Assembly (NCBI GenBank): GCA_033439765.1
Contig: JAULSN010000001.1
Span: forward strand, 1,984,001-2,048,000
DNA from: Lasiosphaeria ovina
Taxonomy: Eukaryota; Ascomycota; Sordariomycetes; Sordariales; Lasiosphaeriaceae
Length of the DNA: 64,000 bases
Direction of reading: 5' to 3'
The notes below the pieces were generated by a model. It did no database searches. It was not told where the DNA came from and worked only from the letters and a program-made list of their open reading frames with translations. Below are positions 22,301 through 31,420 of the stretch, piece by piece. Every line of letters begins with the position of its first letter. The stretch's first letter is position 1. Both the position numbers and the translations under genes were made by a program.

Positions 22301-23414
22301 GGTTCTGCGGCTCAACTTCCGGCACCTGCTGGCAGAGCAAAACGACATCGACGCTGCCCGTGCTAGAGACCGACCTAACGAGACGACGCCTCTCCTTCGC
22401 AACCCGTGGGGCCCCTCACGGACTCCGACCTGGGAGCGAAGTGGCGCGGCCTCTAGCAAGTACTTCACCATTCCCAGAAATGGGCTCTCAACAACAACAC
22501 CCGGGGCAGAAACGGCAACAGCTGCACCGAGCACCCAATCCGCGAGCGCGGGCTCCGTCGCAGGCAATGCAAACCCGCTACCGCGGGGATGGATCAAGCG
22601 CGGCGAGACGTACGTCAACGAGCTGACAGGGTCCCTGACACTGCGAGAGCCCAAGATGCCGACCAAGCTACTGCGCAGAATCAGCATCGGACACCTGGGC
22701 TCGCCGCACGTGTGGGAGATTGACATTGCCGACTTTGCGCTGCCCCAGCACCACCACGACGACCTCGACCCCTCTCGCCAACATAGCAAAGAAGAAGCGC
22801 GCCACCGCCTGCGGCAGCGGATCCGAGACCGGTTCTCTGCGTTCGACGACGCCTGGTTCGCCGCCGAGCCCAGCATGACCGTGGGCGAAGATGACGTGCT
22901 GGCCGAGATCAAAGACATCATCACCACGGCATCAACAGGAGAGGGCAACACCATCCCTAGCGATAACACCCCCACGCTGCGGCGGTCCAGCAGCAGCTTC
23001 TCGCCCTCGTCGGCCTTCCACATCCAGCTGCTGCGCGCCAACCGCCACGAGACGGCCGCGCTGCCGCGCCTCCTGCGCACCCTCCTCTTCTTCGCCCAGT
23101 ACCCCATGACCACGCTCGGCCTGCTGTGGCACTACGCCGAGCTAGCGCACGCGGCCCACGGCGCGCCCATCGACGCCGCGCACGCTGCACTGGATGCAAA
23201 CCTGCGCGGCTTGCGCCGTGGACTTGATGCCGCGGAGACGTCCCTCTCGCGAACCGTCTGTCTGCTGCGCTGGGCGCCCGCCCTGCTTGCTCGGTTTGTG
23301 GTGCTGCTGTTGGCGTGGCTGGCGTGTCTGGCTTGTCTTGTGGGCGTTGTGTTGGTCGTCGCGGTCGTGCTGGCGCTGCTTGTTGCGGTGGCTATTGCGT
23401 TGGCGGCGCTGTGA
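19341..23414 (+). CDS. Large protein kinase-domain protein with WW-like motif and C-terminal membrane segment (1357 aa)
   Basis: Single exon from ATG 19341 (an upstream extension would begin at TTG). The N-terminal 150 residues are Ser/Thr/Pro/Arg-rich. The kinase domain spans about 220-620: IKRHGPQL, then MTHGDLKPRNVLV with catalytic Asp at about 481 and conserved Lys/Asn, then CDLGHS (Asp about 502) in place of DFG; the APE region reads GTPDWRPHW. Catalytic residues are present, so it may be active. A central region has no recognised domain. Around 1077-1103, PLPRGWIKRGETYVNELTG resembles a WW domain, but the second Trp is replaced. The last 45 residues are almost purely hydrophobic (Leu/Ala/Val), enough for one or two membrane spans with little tail. 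Divergent partner of the pseudokinase gene. Confidence 0.85.
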   Translation: MSITMDMSVSPSATLYSPEPPPTPPTPSKERRSALKRTKSIRTSHVQFGDVAFEPELTPRTLFPPSPTKDISIHRQHPRPTLKRTSSTGSTRSSLARPRFHEELETPALRETGGEPQFILTPGEELNEAEHTTDQAPDPFFADANDDTDDLGAWTALRPPSLSRHLSTGERSSARDCAQHDNPVETLQKMIDTLRASGIPGPELLRSRSDFSKSLGYGGEGNVQGTDEKAEEKILRARKSHSPEWIAHRFAIKRHGPQLRPRWPDQHELKLEDYLGSAAAEIQAFSKLPDGHPNIIQLQGWGLCLDTIEWVQSLSKPPTDLSAFSLHLPLLVFKRAEGDLKEFLYELFGDEPLARDHHNPQSLAERGHMEHSTPLLQPGSEGQGVFTPYMTIQGPARPESHSLSGSTLNDYVGENANAAGVQAEAAHGYDTAGVDTLGTLRKPRRFQIVKGIDRDEVVRGLCIDIGHGLQHLHHLNMTHGDLKPRNVLVSSDGPRWTAKLCDLGHSRSFASPGGDTDTATQRYTYRGTPDWRPHWFGPRVKTHDRETLMSFDRTVYGALVWSAFSPTLRGNKPPISEDGDNPCMHLPKHLMKMAPKGGCRSPMGSKAALARHVGRLVESTVCEGFLLADELDPDPDIAEPKHRVEQRPWKYLYSRTERAARALWRGMKAAESRLEARRDTALNHDTAVTTPDPASTADASAAATPAASPQSGSGDEMQSTSDSGVKPTRSLEPAVKSQRSAAFDEWWRGRRRAWRPWEPKKSESGVQELHDRLQSLISNNSRTSNMDGPGSPYGAARLRAKALQLAEWNRVPKRKNIVELALQARPPIDICTLAWLCRGEIGAQEVYNLRPSCGVWEVLLSPDTLDESARLERFLLLMQFGARIEQVLQNHPTSPAPRSILGHYLRSCRVATVPAVSDEICRRFEQVLAAGTAPGHDSTRGRSTRYFMTAASRDGPSHAADDATTVTRLTALEDMTLDRPHYGAVFQVLRLNFRHLLAEQNDIDAARARDRPNETTPLLRNPWGPSRTPTWERSGAASSKYFTIPRNGLSTTTPGAETATAAPSTQSASAGSVAGNANPLPRGWIKRGETYVNELTGSLTLREPKMPTKLLRRISIGHLGSPHVWEIDIADFALPQHHHDDLDPSRQHSKEEARHRLRQRIRDRFSAFDDAWFAAEPSMTVGEDDVLAEIKDIITTASTGEGNTIPSDNTPTLRRSSSSFSPSSAFHIQLLRANRHETAALPRLLRTLLFFAQYPMTTLGLLWHYAELAHAAHGAPIDAAHAALDANLRGLRRGLDAAETSLSRTVCLLRWAPALLARFVVLLLAWLACLACLVGVVLVVAVVLALLVAVAIALAAL

Positions 23415-24188
23415 TATTGTGACGACGCGGGCGTAGGTAGGTTGATTGATAGGGGCTACCTATCTGCATTATATACATGTTATAATATTGTGATTAGCTT
23501 TTATTGTTGCGAGTCCCGAATCTTGCTCTACTCAGCCCTTATCGACTACAACACCCCTCGCCGCTTTTACTCAGGCGATAGCGATAAAATTATCAGGGAG
23601 GTGACTGAAATTGGGCTAGACCGGGTAGGTAGTAATCTAAGTGCCTGGAGCTTAGAAGAGGAAAATAGGTAACTTTTCGCGAGGGAAGTACTCGTACTAT
23701 AGCTAGCCCAAAATTAGGATCGCCGAAGAATATATTAAGAGCTTCGATCAGGGCACTCCATCAAAAAATCGGGGCACCATACTGGGCATTCCTAGCAGCT
23801 GTTGGCACTTGAGATACGCAGGGCTTAATTAAGCCGGTAAAATCGTGAAATACTATCTTACCGCCCATATGTCTACCATACGCCAGCCCAGCCGCCCGGG
23901 AGCCCGAGTCAACTATATTGAAGCTATCAAAACCTTCAAAAGCCCTGAAAACGCGTTTACCGTGGTGTTTTCCATTTTGACGATTTCTTCGTTATTGAGC
24001 TGAGTTAGCCTCGAAAAAAAGGCAACTTGCAAATAGCAACTCTGAGGCTCGGATTTGTACGTAAACTAGCCAAATTCTATGGTAGGTACCCAGCCGCCTA
24101 AGCTACCTGAATGATCTATTGAATCCTGTTAAAGTATGGCTAGTTACCAGGGTTGTAGGGTCCTGAAGTACAGGGCACTATAGTGGCT
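23415..24188. other. Intergenic, AT-rich start of transposon-rich block
   Basis: No gene supported. Base composition falls sharply in GC relative to the kinase gene, which marks the boundary of a repeat-rich region. Confidence 0.5.
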
Positions 24189-24509
24189 GTGTTGGAGTTG
24201 TGAGTGTTGTGGCCGTTGTGTGGGTGCTGAGGGCGCTATGCCTAGATTGTTTACTTTGCCCCACAGCACCTTCTCGAAACCCCTATACGACTTGGCACAC
24301 GTAAGACAAGCCCACTAGAAGACTGTAGAATACAGAGCTGTCTACGGAGCCTGCGGGCCTCTAGAACCTTCTAGAGAGCCCACCTTAGGTCTATATAGAC
24401 CTGTCCTTTCCCTTAGATAGATTTCCTTCCAAGCAAGCAAGCAAGCATTGCACTCACCACTCTTTGTACTATACTTCTTCTATAATACAACTCCTCTCCG
24501 TCTTCTTCA
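24189..24509 (+). mobile_element. Possible LTR-like relic (TGTTGGAG...CA)
   Basis: Begins TGTTGGAGTTGT and ends near CAACTCCTCTCC...TTCTTCA; GGAGTTGT near the start is matched by ACAACTCC near the end. It contains TATA-like stretches (TATATAG, TATAATA). No second LTR, reverse transcriptase or integrase was found in the window, so this is a solo or decayed LTR at best. Confidence 0.3.
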
Positions 24510-24521
24510 GCACCCACAGTT

Positions 24522-24710
24522 GGTCCCGAAGACCCTGACTGCAGGGCAGAGTCCCCTACAGCCTACGAGGTAGACTGCTGAGCAGAGTCCTCACAGTCTG
24601 AGTGGCAGGCCTGTAGCAGAGTTCTACAGACCTGTAGTCAGTCAGCCTGCTTCCCTCAGTGCCTTGCAGAAGCACTGTTGTATCGGACCGTAGGGCACAG
24701 TTCCCTACAG
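24522..24710 (+). repeat. Array of short hairpins, several sharing a CAGAGT-type loop
   Basis: Units: 24522-24534 (GGTC/GACC); 24539-24561 (CTGcAGGG, loop CAGAGTC, CCCTaCAG); 24573-24598 (GACTGcTGAG, loop CAGAGTC, CTCACAGTC); 24606-24634 (CAGGcCTGTAG, loop CAGAGTT, CTACAGaCCTG); 24657-24677 (CAGTGC, loop with GCAGAA, GCACTG); 24688-24710 (GTAGGG, loop CACAGTT, CCCTAC). Stems differ in sequence but stay paired; loops are nearly constant, spaced about 34-46 nt. Nothing codes here. Confidence 0.7.
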
Positions 24711-25967
24711 CCTACCCTGCACTTGGTTCCCCACCACGCTACCGCTTCCACTCCGCCTGCTGCATTGTGCACCCTATATAGGTGCTGAGTTCAGGCCTAT
24801 ATAGGCACGCAGTTCAACAAATCCTAATTTGTTAATATCGCGATATAATTTATTGGTATTAAGTATATTAATCTACCTATCTAGCTCCCTGACTTCGGAC
24901 CCTGAGTGCCTACCTAGTAAATACTAAATAATATCCGGATTATCGTGGCCGCTCTCTCCTTCGCCTTCGAAGTCTCCCTTATAAGGAAAAGGGTTATCTT
25001 CTTCCCCGGAATCGAACTAGTAATTCTCATTATTAGTATATACTCTATTCTCCTAAAAGCGGCGGCGTTAAGCCCTACGGGCCCGCTATTCCGCTACCTC
25101 TATATTATAGAGCATGGGCGAAATTTCTCACACTAGAATTTTTCGATTGTCCTCGAGCACACCTCGTCAGCGAAATTTCTCAAGCTGGGATTTTTCGATT
25201 GTTTCGGCTGGCCAATCCTAATGCCTTTCCGAGCTGTGATACGTACTGATACCCGATGTACTGAGATATTCCATGTTCTGTGATGCCATGGTCTGTGATT
25301 TCTCCTATTTTGTCATGCTATGTACCACCCCAAAGTATGTACTGGTATATTCTGAGCGCAATTTCGGGACCCCTGCCCAGGATTCGGGCCATTTTGCAGC
25401 TTGTGCTGAAGGGACCATGGGGTCAGTAAGACGTGGTGTAAGAATCGTCATGTTTTTATTCTTGGAGGGCGCGGGGCGCCGGCTGGTGTGGACGATTCGG
25501 GACTACGTTTACCCGAGCCGGCTTGGAGATGAGGTCGGTCCCCGGGCTTATCTAATATATCTATGGCAGGTGTCAGCCGGCTGCCACCCAATGGCGGCCG
25601 CTGTCCCCCTGCTCGAGGCAGCAGCCTGCTTAAAGTCACCGACCAGAATAAGTCTGGCGCGGGTGAGAACCATGTCAGACTTTATACACTTTCAATGGCT
25701 GAACATTGCTTCGGGGTCTAGAATGTAGACACGCAAGGTGCGCACACGTCATATGTGAGCCCAGTTTTGAGGCCGAGGACGCAGAGCGTACGCGAAGGGA
25801 TGGAGGGAATGAAGGAGGGGAGCAGGGGAGGAGAGGAGACAAAGATCTCCCCTGCGCTCAGGGATCATCCATCCAAGTCACGTTGTGATCCGTGACACTC
25901 GGAAATCCCAAAATTGGTCCTCCTAAAAGGCCACTCATAGCGCCAGATGAGGCGTTGCAGCATATTG
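24711..25967. other. AT-rich intergenic, decayed repeats
   Basis: No gene supported. It includes a short direct repeat (25118-25202) and a tRNA-B-box-like string near 25005-25025 on the minus strand without a foldable tRNA. GC content recovers after about 25,440. Confidence 0.4.
25118..25202. repeat. Two direct copies of a 33-bp sequence
   Basis: GCGAAATTTCTCA...ATTTTTCGATTGT at 25118-25150 is repeated at 25170-25202 with a few changes in the middle, 19 nt apart. Confidence 0.85.
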
Positions 25968-26509
25968 AGTGCGACTACCCAGACGGTGCCTAGTGATTAT
26001 CCAGACTGTGTCTATACCTATTTCGGTAACAGAATCCCTGCCACCTTTGTTAAGTACTTCTACCCGTGAGCGAGCTACATAGTACGAGTAAGTATCTCTT
26101 TGCTGGGGTCTTATCTTCCTGAATGCCCCGGCGAACCCCCCGGCGAACTCTCCCGGCGCTGTTCGAGGTCGTTGTCCACGCAGTTTACGCATTTATTTGG
26201 AGTTTGACCGGTTGACTTACTTTACTTCTATTTGCTAGAAAACGTCGCTGTATGTGGTCTTTTGGAAGTGCATATACCTGCCCGCCTGGAGCTGCGTGAA
26301 TTTTCCTTGATTAACTTTAGAGAGCGAGGATCGCGAGAAGAATGTCGGCGGAGACTTACGGTATGTCTGGCGATAACGACAAATCGCGGTTTGGTTGTAG
26401 GGGCTCGACTGGTTGTGACTGCATTCGGTAGTGGTGGCTTGAAAGTGTTTCCCGAATAGGTATAACCACAGTCTGGATAATCACTAGGCACCGTCTGGTT
26501 ACTCGGACT
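25968..26509. mobile_element. Mutator-like MITE (542 bp) with long TIRs and 10-bp target duplication
   Basis: The left end AGTGCGACTACCCAGACGG and the reverse complement of the right end AGTCCGAGTAACCAGACGG align and continue with high identity for about 55 bp, then weaker to about 78 bp. A 10-bp direct repeat CAGCATATTG (25958-25967 and 26510-26519) abuts both ends exactly. Long TIRs with a 9-11 bp target duplication are the hallmark of Mutator-like elements such as Hop in Fusarium. No transposase frame lies inside, so it is non-autonomous. It sits about 460 bp upstream of the STAND-N/coiled-coil gene. Confidence 0.8.
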
Positions 26510-26971
26510 CAGCATATTGCGTAATTCAGCTGAACGGAGCCACCGTAGGCAAGCTTGCGAGCCGGAGGTGGCGTAGAGAGGCTGTCTCTTCTACTTTACC
26601 GTGAAGGTGCCGAACGTTTCTCGCACAGGGATTGGCCAGTTTTCGTCCGTGTCGAAATGGACTCAGGAGACTGGTCGATCGGATAATCCTCGGATTCCTT
26701 AAGCCGCGGAATACCGAGCGCAGCGAGCAGCCTGCCGCAGGGGCCCCCGGAGGCCGCCGGAGGCACCGTTCAGCGACCCCTTCCTGACTTGCCAGGTAGC
26801 TTATTTTACGAGTATCCGCTATTCCCTTTTGTACGTGTAGCAGATGCCGGGCGCGGCCTAAGCAGCTTGATAAAGAGTCCTGGGCCAAGTTGATTTCAAC
26901 TCTGGAGTCTCAACGCAGCAAAGGGATATTGGCGCGCGATCTTGCAGGGCTCGAAGAGCCTGCGGTTCAAC

Positions 26972-28996
26972 ATGGACCCGCTTTCCATGGTTGCGTCGAT
27001 CGGGCCCATTTGCGGGACCACGGTAAAGCTAATCACGACGATATCCGACTTTGTCGACTCGGTGCAGGACGCGCCCAAGGAGGTGCAGGCGCTGAACACG
27101 CAGCTCGCATCCTTGTACGCCTGCCTGGGTAACACCAAAGTCGCGATCCAGGAGCCCAGGATCAGCGGCATTCCGGATACGTGGAAGGCGGCGTTCGAGA
27201 AGCTGGCGGAGGACTGCAGCGCCACCCTCGACGCGGTGGTCAAAATCGTCGAAAAGGCCAAGATCACGGAGACGGCCAGCTCGGGAAGCCAGATCGTCAG
27301 GTCAATCCGGTTCACCTTCAAATCAAAGCAGGTGGCCGTTCTGAGGACCCGGCTGGGCAATCATGCGGGACTTCTCACAAGCCTATTGGCCACCCTGAAC
27401 GAGTAAGTCTACAGCTACGCAACTTCAGCGCACCCGCTAAGATACATATTCATTGTGGTTGGAATTTAGGTCAAGAGGTCGGCATTTCGAGAATCGCCTA
27501 GAAGACATCCATAGCATGATCGGAGAGTTGCTAAGCGCTCGCCGTGAGTTTAAGGAGACCATCGGGATCCTCGCACAAGATGACGGCGAAGAGGCCGACG
27601 TCATAATCCTGGACCGCCGGAAGAGACGTGGTGACAGTAGCGAAGCGTCCGCCTCGCAGCACGGAGATTCGCCGGCAACCGCTCCCGACGGCCTGCCGTC
27701 GGAACAACTTGATCCGCAAGACCTGGTGCTGTCCTTTAGCCAACTAGTGTCTGGACTTAATTTGCCGGATCGACTCCGAGATCGACTCGTTGAAGCCCAC
27801 GGAAATGAAGTCGCGGCCGCCGAGTCCGACGCTGGCAGGCGGGCCCTCGAGGAAGCGGAGGAAGCGATGGAAGCGATGGCTAAGCTAATCCGAAACCAAG
27901 AGGCTGAGGTCGCCCGGTTGGAGGCCGAGTGCAGAGATGCCAGGAGGGAGGCCGTGGCCATGCGTGCCGAGTCCGAGAGCAAGGATGCCAGAACGGCCGC
28001 GATCGAGTCGGCGCTCCTTGCAGCACAGGAAATACAGCAAGAACGGCTCGACAGGACGAGGGCTGAGCTGGAAAGCTTACGCGCCAGCCACGCCGAGGCC
28101 GAGGCTGCGTACCTCGCGGCGCAGGGACTACAGCAAGAAGAGCTCGACAGGACAATAGCTGACATGGCAAGCCTGCTCACCGTCCACGAGGAGACGTCGG
28201 CACGGTTGTCTGAATTTCGACGCGCGAATGAGCTATCCGCCTCCGAAGAACAAGCTATCTCGACGGCACGCTCCGCCACGTGGTAAGCCTGAATTGATCG
28301 GACTTCTTCAACACCCTTCAAGAGAAAACACACGCTGATAAGCGTCCGCAGGACGGTGCGAAGCCTGCAGCTCAGAGCATCCAAGGCCACCGTAGGTTCC
28401 AACAACATCCCTACTCTCCCCTACTCCGACATCCCCATCAGCCTGAGAATAAACCGGGTTGTCTGGATCGAGCAAGCAAGCCGGCCGCCGATGTACATGT
28501 CAACATGGTGTAAGTTCCCTAATAACCCACATCGGCTGGCCCTTGGCTGAGCAGTAGTCACGCGACGCTACAAAACCTCCCGCGAAGGCTCCAAGGTCTC
28601 GATAGAAGGTCCGTATCGTGCCGCGCTTGGCGCGTACGGCAAGAGCCAGTACGACTGCCACATCGAATTTACGAACGCCGAAGGTGGGTTCGCTCTTACC
28701 TCTCCGGCTTCTAACGCTTACCGGTTGCAGAGGCGGCGCACTTTGACACGGTGTTTTCTAATGCTTTGAACGCGTGCGATAAAATCTGGCTTCGCCACGT
28801 GGAAAAGCTCAGCAAGGTGGACGCGAGTATCGACGTGTCTTCGGCCGCGCACCAGTGGGACATGGTGGATGGAGAGTCGGCGAAATATATCTGGATGGAA
28901 GGCATACTCGGGCGCCATGGATTCGGTGATTACCTCATTTCCGACTTCAGCTTGCTAAGACGCACCTTGGGCTTGGGCCCTAGAGGTAGTAGGTAG
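26972..28996 (+). CDS. Fungal STAND-type N-terminal domain plus coiled coil, unknown C-terminal domain (598 aa)
   Basis: Five exons: 26972-27402, 27470-28282, 28352-28509, 28555-28683, 28731-28996; introns of 67, 69, 45 and 47 nt, all GT-AG. The start MDPLSMVASIGPICGTTVKL is typical of the fungal N-terminal domain found on STAND proteins and related death/immunity proteins. Residues about 240-420 are Glu/Ala/Arg/Gln-rich with heptad character (AEVARLEAECRDARREAVAM), a coiled coil. The C-terminal 175 residues (ISLRINRVVWIEQA; EGPYRAALGAYGKSQYDC; HQWDMVDGESAKYIWMEG) form a compact domain I do not recognise. There is no NB-ARC/NACHT motif, so it is not a complete NLR. The intron 3 acceptor is a tandem GCAGTAG, allowing isoforms one residue apart. 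Confidence 0.8.
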
Positions 28997-29344
28997 GGCT
29001 GTAAGAAGGCTATGCTAGCTGTATTCCACTCTACCGATTTGGGGCTTAGAATTCTAGGTGCTTAGATAGTAGCGAAAATATAAAAAGAAGAAAAAGGAGG
29101 CAAAGAGCCTTAAGTAAGTAACGGGGCTTAATATAACTAGCTTAGTAGGAGAACTAAAGTAAGTAGTTACTAAATTATAGATTTCTTATATATAAAGTGT
29201 ATAAGTTTATTACCTTTAAGGTTTTTACTAGGAAAAAGATATATAGCAGAGGGACTAGATACCTTATAGGTATAGTAGAGTAAAAATAATAACAATAATA
29301 TTTTAACATTTATTAAAATATCGAATCTTTCAGAAACAGTATTA
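28997..29344. other. AT-rich intergenic before the transposon
   Basis: No coding support; strongly AT-rich, consistent with RIP spreading from the adjacent element. Confidence 0.5.
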
Positions 29345-31205
29345 ACGTGCGTGATAAGCGAGCGCCGCAGATAAGCGAGCGCCGCACTTTTTGACGCGTC
29401 GCGACCCCCCAGCTTCAACACTCCATTTCTCAACCAAAAACCATGGCTTCCATCTCCAAAGAAGCCAGAGTAATTCTGGCCGCCGAAGCTGTTAAAAACA
29501 ACAAAAAGCTAAGCAAACGAACCGCAGCGAAAATCTACGAGGTCAATGACAGAACTATTCGCCGTCGACTTGCCGGCACACCTGCACGATGCGATATTCC
29601 AGCCAACTCACGCAAGCTTACGGATTTGGAAGAGAAAACGATTGTTCAATACATTACTGAGCTATGTGCACGCGCATTTCATCCCCGGCTTTCATACGTG
29701 GAAGATATGGCCAACCGATTACTACGCGAACGCGACGCGCCCCCTATCGGCGTACGATGGGCTCACAACTTCGTCAAGCGCTAGCCAGAACTTCGGACGC
29801 GTTTTACGCGTAAATACGACTACCAGAGGGCTAAATACGAAGATCTAACGATTATTCGCGAGTGGTTTGCCCTTGTGCACAATATTAAGGTCAAATACGG
29901 TATCCTTGACGACGATATTTACAATTTCGACGAGACCGGCTTTATAATGGGCATTATCATCGCTACTATAGTAGTTACTACCTCAGAGGGGCGTAGTAGG
30001 GCTAAACAGGCCCAGCCTGGTAATCGAGAGTAGGCTATAATTATCCAAGGAGTAAATGTTCTAGGCTGGGCTATCCCACTATTTATCATCTTGGCTGGGC
30101 AATATCACCTTGCTAACTAGTATGAAGAATGCAACCTCCCGGCCGACTGGCGTATCGTAATAACCGATAATGGCTGGACTACGAATAAGAAAGGTATAGA
30201 TTGGATTCGTCACTTCGATTTCCATATAGCATCTCGTACAAAGGGTATATACCGGTTATTAATCCTTAATGGCCACGAAAGCCACTACTCTAAAGAATTC
30301 GATAACTATTATAAAGAGCATAATATTATTGTACTTTATATACCTCCATACTCTTCATATATACTCTAGCCTTTAGATATTGGTTGTTTTGGGCCTTTGA
30401 AGAAGGCGTATAGCCGCCAAATTAAGTAGTTTATACGGATGAATATCATATATATTAGCAAGTTGGAGTTTTTTTATATATTTAGAGAGGCGTTTTTTAC
30501 TTCGATTATAGAAAAGAACATCCAGGGGGGTTTTACCGGAGCTGGCCTTATACCGTACGACCCAGAGAGGGTAATATCTAAGCTAGATATACATATTCGG
30601 ACCCCAATACCCCCAGCCTCAAGCCCAACCACAGCACTACCTTGGGCCTCCCAAACGCCACACAACCCTCGAGAGGCCACCTCACAATCAGTATTTATCA
30701 AAACTCGAATTTCCAACCATTAGGGCAGCTCTCCAACCCCGATACTAACTACTATAGATCGATTAGCCAAAGGTATAATAGCTGTAATGTACGAGGTGGC
30801 TCTTCTGCGTTCGGAGGTCTCAGTACTACGAAAGGCCAATAAGGGGCTTAGTAAGCGACGGAGAGCCAAAAAAACACGTATACGGCTTGGAGGGTCACTT
30901 ACTATACAAGAGGCACAGGATCTACTGGATCAGAAGGCTATGGGTGAGCAGTTAGCCCAGGAAACACGACAAAATGGTAGTGGTGTAGGGGGGTCTCGTA
31001 CGAAGATTCGGTGCTGTGGTGTCTATGGTAAGCCTGGCCATAATGCACGCACGTACAAGGAGGCTGCAGAATCGTCTGATTCATCTGTTTCTGATTCAGT
31101 TATTATTATTTCCTAGTGTTGTGGTTATGTAATTAAGGATAGATATGGTAGGGTGGTGAAAAGTGCGGCGCTCGCTTGTCTGCGGCGCTCGCTTATCACA
31201 CACGT
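29345..31205 (+). mobile_element. Fot1/pogo-type Tc1-mariner transposon, 1861 bp, RIP-inactivated
   Basis: 47-bp terminal inverted repeats (29345-29391 and 31159-31205) match with two transition differences, and both ends are flanked by TA (29343-29344; 31206-31207), the expected target duplication. Each TIR contains AAGCGAGCGCCGCA twice in direct order, a subterminal transposase-binding pattern. Size and transposase match the Fot1/pogo group. It lies next to a truncated MFS gene fragment. Confidence 0.92.
29443..31116 (+). pseudogene. Fot1/pogo transposase, killed by six in-frame TAG codons
   Basis: One continuous frame with an N-terminal helix-turn-helix/CENP-B-like region (LSKRTAAKIYEVNDRTIRRR) and DDE catalytic core: FDETGF retains the first Asp; the second site reads LILNGHESHY (Asp to Asn); the third, LQPLDIGCFGP (with TAG in place of the Gln), retains Asp. 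A C-terminal zinc-knuckle-like region has two Cys-to-Tyr changes (GVYGKPGHNARTYKE). Six TAG stops occur at 29782, 30031, 30118, 30367, 30427 and 30721, with no frameshift and no TGA or TAA. CAG-to-TAG and TGG-to-TAG are the signature of RIP. The protein cannot be made. Confidence 0.92.
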
Positions 31206-31213
31206 TACTCACT

Positions 31214-31420
31214 CTACCGTATCATGTTTAGCACCTTTCTTTCTTCGTCACCGCCTTGCCACGTTCGAAAATCCCTCGCACACACTCTCAGTTCAAACCT
31301 TTGGTCGATTTGAGCGAAAGTCAGGTCTTTCGTCTCCGGGATCTCCATCCAGACGATACCGATTGCAATGATAGCAATTGCAGCGAAGATCCAGCCTGTT
31401 ACGCCTGGTGGCATAGCCAT
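31214..31420 (-). pseudogene. C-terminal fragment of an MFS sugar transporter
   Basis: GWIFAAIAIIAIGIVWMEIP is the last transmembrane helix, followed by ETKDLTFAQIDQRFE, which matches the conserved PETKG-x-x-LE-x-ID-x-F signature at the cytoplasmic end of fungal sugar/allantoate-type MFS permeases. No other transporter helices are found upstream on the minus strand, so only the tail survives. It begins 9 bp from the transposon end. Confidence 0.6.

Noticed and set aside
24945..25136. tRNA gene on the minus strand, from a B-box-like GTTCGATTCC
   Set aside because: The T stem does not pair and no acceptor stem or clear A box is found; at most a decayed tRNA-derived relic.
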